A DNA stretch of 14,878 bases from an uncultured Clostridium sp. (lineage in GTDB: Bacteria > Bacillota > Clostridia > TANB77 > CAG-508), in NCBI GenBank assembly GCA_946497905.1, contig CAMMMI010000043.1, positions 1 to 14,878 on the forward strand, in the 5' to 3' direction. Shown here one piece after another: positions 1 to 6,954 of the stretch. The position numbers and the translations under genes were made by a program. Under the pieces are notes generated by a model. It was not told the DNA's origin and made no database searches. It saw only the letters and a list, made by a program, of their open reading frames with translations. Numbering within the stretch: the first letter of the stretch is position 1; each line of letters starts with the position of its first letter.

Positions 1-311
1 TTATCTGGATTATATCTCTCTTTCCATATTTTTTCAATATCATATTGTTCTTTTTCTTTTATTCTTTGTCTTTGATAAGTAGAAGCCCAGTAATCTCTAT
101 ATAGATTAGCCAATATTGCTTTTGCCTCTTGAGATAAATTTTGATCTTCTATATTCTTTGTCTCATCTATTTTGAATTTATAATTATTGTTCATATATTT
201 TGCATATAGCAAAATTTTATAGCTTGGAATTTTACATACATCTTCTCTTTTGGTATGTTTTAGTACTTCTATTACTTCTTTATATGCACAGGCATATTTT
301 TCTGGGATCAT
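1..311 (-). CDS. Small conserved-type protein of unknown function, 3' end cut by window edge
   Basis: An open minus-strand frame starts at the ATG at 309-311 and runs off the window, giving 103 visible codons and no stop. The start is supported by an AAAGGAG-type ribosome binding site a few bases upstream (about 317-323). The product starts MIPEKYACAYKEV and is soluble, helical and charged, with no signal peptide or membrane segment. It contains a DQNLSQEAKAILANLYRDYW stretch in the middle and ends near the edge with ERYNPD. From memory, this pattern (an IP...I segment, then a '...EQ.LS.E.KAI...L.R.Y' segment, then YNPD) recurs in short hypothetical proteins of about 105-120 residues in gut Clostridia, so only a few residues are probably missing. 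It lies 13 bases after the stop of the 104-residue gene and is probably co-transcribed with it and the large HD protein. Function unknown. Confidence 0.75.
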   Translation of the reverse strand, partial: MIPEKYACAYKEVIEVLKHTKREDVCKIPSYKILLYAKYMNNNYKFKIDETKNIEDQNLSQEAKAILANLYRDYWASTYQRQRIKEKEQYDIEKIWKERYNPD

Positions 312-324
312 TTTTTCTCCTTTT

Positions 325-639
325 CTATTTTTCTTTTTTCATTTTAGAGTAAATATTTTTAGCTTTTTGTCTTATTTCTAAATCACTAGAAATTATACCT
401 TCTTCTTGACGCGAAGATTCTTTTTTCACTAGTATATTAGAACTTGGCACTGTAGCTTTTCCAATACTATTTGCTGAAAAAACTCTTTTATTTACCGATA
501 ATTCTTCTTCCGTTCTTTCAAGTATTTCCTCTGCAGTCAAATTAATTCTTTGTTCTTTCTTTTGTATCAATCTTTTAAGATATTCTAACTTTTCTTCATT
601 TGTCATATCTAATTTTTTACTATCTTTTTGATTTTCCAT
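325..639 (-). CDS. Hypothetical charged small protein, 104 aa, second gene of the HD-protein cassette
   Basis: I do not recognise this protein. It is 104 residues long, rich in Lys and Glu, and has no Cys, signal peptide or hydrophobic segment. Residues 13-50 look like one long helix, possibly a coiled coil. Residues 55-85 are Ser/Ile/Val-rich and probably disordered, and the tail is basic (KMKKEK). The ATG at 637-639 is preceded by AAGGAG at 651-656. Those bases are also the last two sense codons (Lys-Glu) of the 1636-residue gene, whose TGA follows directly at 648-650. The two genes are therefore probably translationally coupled. Size, charge and position would suit an adaptor, chaperone or immunity-type partner of the large protein, but that is a guess. 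The coding call rests on the intact frame, good ribosome binding site and tight spacing on both sides. Confidence 0.8.
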   Translation of the reverse strand: MENQKDSKKLDMTNEEKLEYLKRLIQKKEQRINLTAEEILERTEEELSVNKRVFSANSIGKATVPSSNILVKKESSRQEEGIISSDLEIRQKAKNIYSKMKKEK

Positions 640-647
640 TTATAATA

Positions 648-3600
648 TCACTCCTTACTAATATCATCATTTGCACTCATTGTTATTTTTTGACCTTCTG
701 TCTTTTTATCACTCGAATATGCCCATGAATTTATAAAGTCTTGAATATCTTCCAATCTTAAATTTGTTCTAGTACTATGTCTTATAGTTCTTAAAACTTC
801 TTGTGGTGTAAAATTCTGCAATAATTTACCTACTGATTCATTGCATTGAAATTCTTTTAAATCTTGTATTGCATATGTTTCTTGTAACGATGATGCAAAT
901 CTTATTAATTGTTTAGAAATATCATATTGCAAAAATTCTGGATTTAATCTTGCTTTATTAATAAATCGTGTTCTGTCCAGTGCATCTGCATCTTTCAAAA
1001 CCTCTGCCATTTGTCTTACCTTTGATATTTGCTCATCCGGAATTCCATTTTTTCTGGCTATATCTATAAATACATCATTAACATTAGAAATGTTTCTTGG
1101 AATTTCATGAAATTGAATTATAGTACTAATTATTGATAAGTCTTCAGAGGAACACTTATCTTTTAGTTTTTCAACAGCAATTTGTGAACTTGATTCGGCA
1201 TGTTCTTCATAAGCATCAGTTCTTCTACCAATGTCATGATATTTAGCAGACAACATTATCAATTCCAAATCATGTTTATCTTGAGCCACAGATTGTCCTA
1301 TTAAGGTAGCATACAATAAAACATTTTTTATATGTCTTTGTCCATGGACTTTTAATCTACCATTAACATTTTCTTTTTTAATTTCATTTTCATACATAGC
1401 AAATTTAGTTGATAACCCAGAATCAGCTAAAGCTGTAGCAACATCTGATGATGATAATTGAATATCAATCATTTCTTGTGAAATACTAGAAAGGTCACTT
1501 TTTTTAAATTGTCTTTGCTTACTATCACAATTATTAATCATAACTAAAGTTGAATCTCGATTTATTCTTAAATTAGTTTTTAATTCATTAATATTAATCA
1601 TTGCCTCTTCAATATTGAATGATGGTAGCGATTGTCCTAGTCCATGTTTAGCATCATTATATTTTTCCTGCTCACTTTTAACTGCTTTTTCTAACTCATA
1701 AATACACTCAATTGCTCTATCTGGCTCTTTTTGATATGACTTTTTTATTGTTTTTATTATTTCACCAGTGACACTATCAGATAATTTTTCAACTTTTGGA
1801 AAGTATTTTTTAGATATATTAAGGTGATATTCTCTATTACCTGCATAATTACTTTCGTAATCTACAATTATTTCTTTTATCAATTTTGGATCTAATGTTG
1901 TTTTAAATTCATTTAATTTTGTTTGGATTATTTCTAGTTGAGATTGTGCAATTTTTTCTCTTTCAACAACCATAATCGGTAATGGTCTTTTCTTACCATC
2001 TACTTCAATTGAAAAGTTTGATGCTGCTTTTCTTACAGATTCCCATTGTTTCATTGCCTCCGAATCAGTTAATCTATCTTCAAAATTATCGACAAAATAA
2101 ACTATATAAGATGGTTGTTTTTTAAACATTTCATCTCCAGAAATATTTCTTCTTTCCCAGACTGTTTCATTATGCGTATGTCTAGTATATCCTAAAACAT
2201 CATCTGGTAATAAGAACATTGATGGATATAATGCAGATATCTGATAACTATTTTCTTCGGACATTGAACATAAATCATAAGGTCCAGATAGATGTAATGC
2301 TCCAAATTCATAATCTGTAAAACCCAAACAACAGTATTTTACCTCTGCTGTTCCTAAATTCTTCTCGCCAACATAACTACAGCAACAGCCATGTGATGCT
2401 ATTTTATCAACATTCCAACTTGCGTAATAATCATCTGGCTCATCCATACTTGTATAAGCACCAATTGAAGTTATCATCATCCTACATTTTTTCTTTCCAT
2501 CGTGACCAGCTGCTAAATAGATATCTAAATCTTGTTCATCATTTATATCACTAATAACTTTATCTTCTGCTAACGGTTTAGTAAAACTTTTATTAAATTC
2601 TTGTGTAAATATGTATTTTAATTTTGCTTCATATGTAACCATTAAATCAGGTTTTACTACAAATTCTGGATTAATATTTTCAACATAATATCTTAATACC
2701 TCAATGGTATTCAAGTTAATTATTTTTTTCATATTTTCAAGTAAAACAAATTCAGATCTGCTTTTTTCATCTAAAGAATCTATAAAATTACTTTCTAAAC
2801 TTTTACCATAAACATTTACTAAATTGATAGCTGTTGCTAAATCTATACCAAATGTTTTTTCAAAATAGGCTGTCTTTAAACTGCCTAATGTATTTCTTTC
2901 AATTAGCATTTCTATATAGTTTTCTCTTACAGAATCTATATTTCTTAATTCTTCAAGAGTAGAAATATCTAAATGATTGTTAGTCATTAACAAATACATT
3001 AAATTTTCTTTTTCTTCTATAGACAGCTCTTTGTCGTTTATTGACGTAAGTAAATTTGCATATTCAGAAGAATTTACATTGTCTAATGCTTTTTCTAAAA
3101 TGGTAATCCATTCTAAATTATCCTTATATTTATCAACTAATTCATAAATAATTTCTGATTTTTGACTATTAGAAGATAATTTTAAAATTTTTTCTTGCAA
3201 TTTGGGATAACAAGATAATATCTCAACTTGCGTTTTAGTAAAATGTCTAACTACATCATCAGATAAAAATCTAGGATTTATCGTTTTAGATATTTCATCA
3301 TTATTAGTATATAACTCTCTTGTTTTTTGTAAAAATTGTATAGTATCCAAATCTAAATAATTAGACCATTTTGTTTCATCAACAGGTAAAAATAATTTAA
3401 GCAATTGGTCTTGGTTTAATTCACTTAACTGTAATCCAGAATTAATTGCAATATCAATTAATTTTAACATCTGATCTGAATTTGTTATTTCAACATTAGG
3501 TAAGAAGTTGGGATGATCAACAATGTAACTAGCCATTATATCATAGCTTGAACAGATTTTACTTTCTCCATGCTTTAAAGCATATTCATTTGTTATTTCA

Positions 3601-5558
3601 TAACCACAAGATATTGCCAATTTGCATAATTCATCGTATTGTTCTTTATCTGCGATATAGCATACTTCAATTAAATTTGGTTTTAAAGGAATTGCTTTTT
3701 GCATAATTTCATAACTATAATTATACACTACTGTTGTTAATCCCCCATATCCATCTCCAATTGTTTCAATATCTGGTAAAAATCCCGCGTCTACAGCTAA
3801 TCTGCATATCTCATCATATGCTTCACAAGGTTTAGACATAAAATTTCCAACTTTATCCAATAACTCAACTTTTTCTAAATAATTTGGATAGGATTTAACC
3901 ATTATTTTTGCGGTCTCAGAACCATATCCAAATATCTCATCATCTTCTTTTGGTTTATACCCACTTTGAATAGCAAGTAAACCTAATTCGTCAATTTCCT
4001 TTCTAGATAAACTGGTACTTACTATAGTAATGTATTCTGGATTTTCAGAAATAATTTTTCTCATTGTTTCAAAATTACCAGTAAATAAATTAATAATGTC
4101 TTTTGTTTTATAACCGTTATCAATTAAATAATTGTACAAATCAATACTATAATTATTACCATATTGAATATTGCTATTAAGTGTCTGTCTTCTATCTATC
4201 TGGTACATTATTGCTGTTTCAGTAAATAGTAATTCATTTATGTTACGACTTTTATCGAAATAATTATCATCTTCTGTTCCCCTATATTGTTCAACAATTG
4301 TACCATTAAATCCATTATCAATGGCAATTTTTAATAATTCTTCTTTATTAGGTGTTTCATCTCTAATTATATTTATTAATTCTGGGTTATCCTGAACGAG
4401 AATTTTCATAACATCAAAACTATCAGCCAATCTAGGATTATCTTCTACATCTTTTACATTAGGAATATATCCATTATCAAGTGCTAAACGAGCTAAATCA
4501 TAGAATTCATTTTGCGAAATATCCAAAGAATATCCTTCTTTTAGAGGTCTTGTTTCAATATATTTAATTGTTTCTGGTCTTCTTAGTATCAATGCTTGCA
4601 TTAGCTTTGGACTTTTCTTTACATATTCACTATTTTTAACATCATTAATAGTTGGAACATACCCCATACATAAAGCAAGTTCATCAATTTGTTCTTTTTC
4701 ACTTTTTTCTAGTATTTTACAATATTTAACCATTTCCGGTCTTTGCCTAATTACTCTAGAAAATAATAAGAAATTGCTATTCACAGAATAATGATTTAAA
4801 GCTTCTTCTGGTATATAACCTTGTTTCAATGCTTCAATCCAAAATTGCTCATATGTTGCACTAGTTGGCTCCAGACTTAAAAGCAAGTCTGGTCTTTTAG
4901 TTATCACTTTCTGTTGTGCTTGTGCATTCCCAAAGAATATAGAACTATTAATTATTTCTGAATTTAGTCCAATTGTGTCTATTATTCTATTAACTAAATT
5001 CGGATTATTTAATATATTTGTTCTTTGTATAAAATTTAATGATGGAACAAATCCTAAATCTAATACTCTATTCAACACTTCTTCATTTGCAAATACTTCC
5101 ATGTGGCTTTCGATTATTTCATCATTTGGCTTATAACCACCATCCAAAAGTTTTGTCATGATTTCAGCACTAGAGAATTGTTGTATATGGTTATTGACAT
5201 AATTATTAGTTGGAACATAACCATTTTCTAAGGCCATAGGTGTTAATTCTATCAGCCCACTTATGTTTTCTTCTATAAGTCTTTCAATTATTTTAGGATT
5301 CGATGCTATAGCAACCTTGCTAAAATGACTAGCTCGATGATAATGATCTTTATTCATTTGAACTAATAATTCTGGATTGTTTAGTACTTCCTGCTCCATC
5401 CTGTCTAAAATTCTCTCAACATATTTTTGATTAGTTAAACCAAAATTTCCAATTCCGTCCATACTAAATAATTCACTATAATTTCGTTGCTCCATTAATT
5501 TAATAATTTGATTATATATTTTTCTTTCTTTACCTGTAACAATATCTAATATACTCAT
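648..5558 (-). CDS. Giant multidomain protein: helical repeats, Cys/His-rich THNE module, C-terminal HD phosphohydrolase domain
   Basis: This is a 1636-residue soluble protein with no signal peptide or membrane segment. Residues about 95-720 hold roughly a dozen degenerate repeats of 30-70 residues, each with a 'NP.LI..I' helix and an 'LA...GY.P....V' turn (GY/GF at about 113, 141, 169, 247, 299, 363, 416, 533, 592, 652). They are ankyrin-like in look but not canonical. Residues about 730-1000 are helical without obvious motifs. Residues about 1010-1205 form a module with H1056-G-C-C-C1060, C1076-C1077, C1097 and HTHNE at 1127-1131, then PSYIVYF and LPIMVVERE. Residues about 1400-1535 are an HD metal-dependent phosphohydrolase domain with HGQRH (1405-1409), HDIGR (1441-1445), H1453, FHE (1483-1485) and KDADALDR (1522-1529). 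All metal-binding positions look intact. Codon use is more mixed than in the neighbouring housekeeping genes, which suggests acquisition. The substrate and biological role are unknown; an effector, toxin or signalling enzyme are all possible. Confidence 0.85.
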   Translation of the reverse strand: MSILDIVTGKERKIYNQIIKLMEQRNYSELFSMDGIGNFGLTNQKYVERILDRMEQEVLNNPELLVQMNKDHYHRASHFSKVAIASNPKIIERLIEENISGLIELTPMALENGYVPTNNYVNNHIQQFSSAEIMTKLLDGGYKPNDEIIESHMEVFANEEVLNRVLDLGFVPSLNFIQRTNILNNPNLVNRIIDTIGLNSEIINSSIFFGNAQAQQKVITKRPDLLLSLEPTSATYEQFWIEALKQGYIPEEALNHYSVNSNFLLFSRVIRQRPEMVKYCKILEKSEKEQIDELALCMGYVPTINDVKNSEYVKKSPKLMQALILRRPETIKYIETRPLKEGYSLDISQNEFYDLARLALDNGYIPNVKDVEDNPRLADSFDVMKILVQDNPELINIIRDETPNKEELLKIAIDNGFNGTIVEQYRGTEDDNYFDKSRNINELLFTETAIMYQIDRRQTLNSNIQYGNNYSIDLYNYLIDNGYKTKDIINLFTGNFETMRKIISENPEYITIVSTSLSRKEIDELGLLAIQSGYKPKEDDEIFGYGSETAKIMVKSYPNYLEKVELLDKVGNFMSKPCEAYDEICRLAVDAGFLPDIETIGDGYGGLTTVVYNYSYEIMQKAIPLKPNLIEVCYIADKEQYDELCKLAISCGYEITNEYALKHGESKICSSYDIMASYIVDHPNFLPNVEITNSDQMLKLIDIAINSGLQLSELNQDQLLKLFLPVDETKWSNYLDLDTIQFLQKTRELYTNNDEISKTINPRFLSDDVVRHFTKTQVEILSCYPKLQEKILKLSSNSQKSEIIYELVDKYKDNLEWITILEKALDNVNSSEYANLLTSINDKELSIEEKENLMYLLMTNNHLDISTLEELRNIDSVRENYIEMLIERNTLGSLKTAYFEKTFGIDLATAINLVNVYGKSLESNFIDSLDEKSRSEFVLLENMKKIINLNTIEVLRYYVENINPEFVVKPDLMVTYEAKLKYIFTQEFNKSFTKPLAEDKVISDINDEQDLDIYLAAGHDGKKKCRMMITSIGAYTSMDEPDDYYASWNVDKIASHGCCCSYVGEKNLGTAEVKYCCLGFTDYEFGALHLSGPYDLCSMSEENSYQISALYPSMFLLPDDVLGYTRHTHNETVWERRNISGDEMFKKQPSYIVYFVDNFEDRLTDSEAMKQWESVRKAASNFSIEVDGKKRPLPIMVVEREKIAQSQLEIIQTKLNEFKTTLDPKLIKEIIVDYESNYAGNREYHLNISKKYFPKVEKLSDSVTGEIIKTIKKSYQKEPDRAIECIYELEKAVKSEQEKYNDAKHGLGQSLPSFNIEEAMININELKTNLRINRDSTLVMINNCDSKQRQFKKSDLSSISQEMIDIQLSSSDVATALADSGLSTKFAMYENEIKKENVNGRLKVHGQRHIKNVLLYATLIGQSVAQDKHDLELIMLSAKYHDIGRRTDAYEEHAESSSQIAVEKLKDKCSSEDLSIISTIIQFHEIPRNISNVNDVFIDIARKNGIPDEQISKVRQMAEVLKDADALDRTRFINKARLNPEFLQYDISKQLIRFASSLQETYAIQDLKEFQCNESVGKLLQNFTPQEVLRTIRHSTRTNLRLEDIQDFINSWAYSSDKKTEGQKITMSANDDISKE
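651..656 (-). promoter_or_regulatory. Ribosome binding site embedded in the upstream gene's last codons
   Basis: Read on the minus strand, AAGGAG encodes the final Lys-Glu of the HD protein and is followed directly by its TGA stop. The next ATG is 11 bases further on, and the context AAGGAGTGAT is a good match to the anti-Shine-Dalgarno sequence. A ribosome terminating on the large gene stops on this site, which suggests coupled translation of the 104-residue protein. Confidence 0.7.
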
Positions 5559-5663
5559 TTTATTCTCTCTTTCTTGTGTACATAAACATACATGTATTTA
5601 TTTTTCCATTAATTTTAATAAAATGTTATTATTTTATTGCAAAACTAGTAAAATATCTTTTGT

Positions 5664-5692
5664 ACTATAATTCTAATAGTTCTAAATCTTAA
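5664..5692 (-). promoter_or_regulatory. Candidate promoter of the HD-protein cassette
   Basis: On the minus strand, TTAAGA (5692-5687) and TATAGT (5669-5664) are separated by 17 bases. This would give a leader of about 100 bases before the ATG at 5558. The hexamers match the sigma-A consensus 4/6 and 5/6, but the region is so AT-rich that chance matches are common. No convincing intrinsic terminator separates rsmA from this cassette, so read-through from rsmA is also possible. Confidence 0.3.
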
Positions 5693-5722
5693 AATCTATG
5701 ATTGTTCTTCAACATAATTCCA

Positions 5723-5768
5723 TTTTATCAGTAAAATTTTTCTCAATCGTTTTATCAGAAAATTTTTT
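5723..5768. repeat. Imperfect 19-bp direct repeat in the rsmA / HD-gene intergenic region
   Basis: Two copies of a TTTTATCAG-(T/A)-AAA-rich unit lie at 5723-5741 and 5750-5768. They match at 17 of 19 positions and start 27 bases apart. Each ends in an AAAATTTT-like palindromic tract. They lie upstream of the candidate cassette promoter and could be paired binding sites, or simply a local duplication. The other notable item in this 250-base gap is a 10-bp palindrome, ATACATGTAT, at 5588-5597. Confidence 0.5.
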
Positions 5769-5809
5769 TGCTACCATTTTTATTATAGGCTTCTAGGTTG
5801 TAATATTTC

Positions 5810-6688
5810 TTATTGTTGTAATTTGTAATTTATAATTAGCATATTGGTTATATCTGCAAAATTTTCTAAACTTAGTTTTTCAGCTCTTATGTTTATATCT
5901 AATCCTAATTTTTCTAAAATGTGCATACCTTCCTCTTTATTTATAAATACTTTTGCATTTGTTAGTGCATTTAATAAGGTTTTTCTTCTTTGCATAAATG
6001 CACTTTTTATAATCTCAAACATCAATTTTTCATTTCTAACTTTTACTTCTGGCTCTTTTCTTAATTTTAAATTAATAACTTTTGATGTTACTTCTGGTGC
6101 TGGTATAAAAGAATTTTTTGGCACTTCCATTATTCCTTTTGCTTTAGCATAATAATATACTGCATATGTAATAGCCCCTGTTTCTTTATCCCCTGGGCAA
6201 GCTATCAATCTATCTGCTACTTCTTTTTGTATCATTACAGTAATACTTTCTAAATCTAATTTTTCTTCTAATAATTTCATTATTATTGGTGTTGTAATAT
6301 AATATGGCAAATTTGCAACTATTTTTGCTTTTTTTATTTTTCCCTTTTCTTTTTCATTTTTTATTATTTCATCTAAATCTACCTTTAAAATATCTTGGTT
6401 TATTATTTCTAAATTATCATATAGAAAAAATCTGTCTTGTAAAATTTTTATCATTTTATTGTCTAATTCAATACAGATTACTTTTCCTGCTTTTTCTAAA
6501 AGATATTTAGTTAATGTTCCTAATCCTGGTCCTATCTCTATTATTAAATCTTCTTTATTAATATTACTACTTTCTATTATCTCTTCTACTACTTCTTTAT
6601 TTATTAAAAAATTTTGTCCTAATGATTTATTTGCTCTTATATTATTTTTGTTCATTATCATTTTTGTTTCTTGTAATAAATTTTCCAT
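5810..6688 (-). CDS. rsmA: 16S rRNA (adenine1518-N6/adenine1519-N6)-dimethyltransferase RsmA (KsgA)
   Basis: This SAM-dependent methyltransferase dimethylates two adjacent adenines in the loop of helix 45 of 16S rRNA late in 30S assembly. The 292 residues match the usual length. The N terminus has NKSLGQNFL (residues 20-28), followed by the SAM-binding motif IEIGPGLGTLT (50-60), the acidic ribose-binding IELD (73-76), and the catalytic NLPYY of the N6-adenine methyltransferase class (126-130). The C-terminal helical domain contains FMQRRKTLLNAL, as in B. subtilis KsgA. The ATG at 6686-6688 gives the expected N terminus, but the only good AAGGAG (6708-6713) lies 19 bases upstream, longer than normal. 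No in-frame ATG, GTG or TTG lies between them; internal Met10 and Met12 are less likely alternatives. The gene is transcribed divergently from the transpeptidase gene. Confidence 0.97.
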   Translation of the reverse strand: MENLLQETKMIMNKNNIRANKSLGQNFLINKEVVEEIIESSNINKEDLIIEIGPGLGTLTKYLLEKAGKVICIELDNKMIKILQDRFFLYDNLEIINQDILKVDLDEIIKNEKEKGKIKKAKIVANLPYYITTPIIMKLLEEKLDLESITVMIQKEVADRLIACPGDKETGAITYAVYYYAKAKGIMEVPKNSFIPAPEVTSKVINLKLRKEPEVKVRNEKLMFEIIKSAFMQRRKTLLNALTNAKVFINKEEGMHILEKLGLDINIRAEKLSLENFADITNMLIINYKLQQ

Positions 6689-6719
6689 ACTTTTTGTTTT
6701 ATATAATCTCCTTATATAT

Positions 6720-6751
6720 TTAGGTTTTTTTAGGTTAACCTATAAACCTAA
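6720..6751. promoter_or_regulatory. Nested palindrome of TTAGGTT/AACCTAA half-sites, candidate operator in the rsmA leader
   Basis: Two direct TTAGGTT boxes (6720-6726 and 6730-6736) are followed by inverted AACCTAT (6737-6743) and AACCTAA (6745-6751). The middle pair makes a perfect 12-bp palindrome, TAGGTTAACCTA (6731-6742). The cluster lies just downstream of the predicted rsmA transcription start, where a bound repressor could block elongation. The half-sites resemble those of DtxR/IdeR-type metalloregulators, although the spacing does not match the classical 19-bp box. In RNA the same arms could form a hairpin. Confidence 0.5.
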
Positions 6752-6763
6752 TTAGTTATATAT

Positions 6764-6792
6764 ATTATATTTCTTTTTTTGCTATTTTACAA
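6764..6792 (-). promoter_or_regulatory. Predicted sigma-A promoter of rsmA
   Basis: Read on the minus strand, TTGTAA (6792-6787) is followed after exactly 17 bases by a perfect TATAAT (6769-6764). Transcription would begin near 6757, giving a leader of about 69 bases before the rsmA ATG. The TTAGGTT palindrome cluster lies within the first part of that leader. Confidence 0.55.
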
Positions 6793-6825
6793 GGTTTATT
6801 TTTATATACAATTTAAATTTTTTTA

Positions 6826-6854
6826 TTGATTTTTATTATTTTTTAATATAGAAT
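6826..6854 (+). promoter_or_regulatory. Predicted sigma-A promoter of the transpeptidase gene
   Basis: TTGATT (6826-6831) and TAGAAT (6849-6854) are separated by 17 bases. Transcription would start near 6861, at the left arm of the hairpin at 6858-6888, and give a leader of about 95 bases. The promoter is divergent from and does not overlap the rsmA promoter. Confidence 0.45.
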
Positions 6855-6857
6855 ATA

Positions 6858-6888
6858 AATACAAAATTTTGCCAAAAAATTTTGTATT
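6858..6888. repeat. Perfect 13-bp inverted repeat at the predicted start of the transpeptidase mRNA
   Basis: AATACAAAATTTT (6858-6870) and its exact reverse complement (6876-6888) flank a 5-base loop. No T-tract follows it on the plus strand, so it is not a standard terminator. Its position at the predicted +1 suggests a 5' mRNA-stabilising hairpin or an operator. Confidence 0.6.
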
Positions 6889-6944
6889 AGAAAATTTATA
6901 AAAATCTAAAAATACAATTTTCACTTTATTTCTACAATATTTAT

Positions 6945-6949
6945 GGAGG
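6945..6949 (+). promoter_or_regulatory. Ribosome binding site that sets the transpeptidase start at 6955
   Basis: A strong GGAGG lies five bases before the ATG at 6955-6957. The in-frame ATG at 6943 overlaps this site and has no ribosome binding site of its own. The protein therefore most likely starts MDNKK rather than MEVFMDNKK. Confidence 0.8.
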
Positions 6950-6954
6950 TTTTC

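Noticed and set aside
3399..5276. Repeat region of the large protein as a CRISPR array or DNA tandem repeat
   Set aside because: The repetition is at the protein level and degenerate. No DNA unit is repeated exactly or with regular spacing.
5559..5809. Terminator for rsmA in the downstream spacer
   Set aside because: AAAATTTT tracts can pair, but there is no GC-containing stem followed by a T-run on the minus strand.
5844..6755. Open plus-strand frames of 68-102 codons opposite rsmA
   Set aside because: They are antisense shadows of an AT-rich gene. The translations are low-complexity Leu/Phe/Ser-rich, lack ribosome binding sites, and conflict with the clear RsmA frame.
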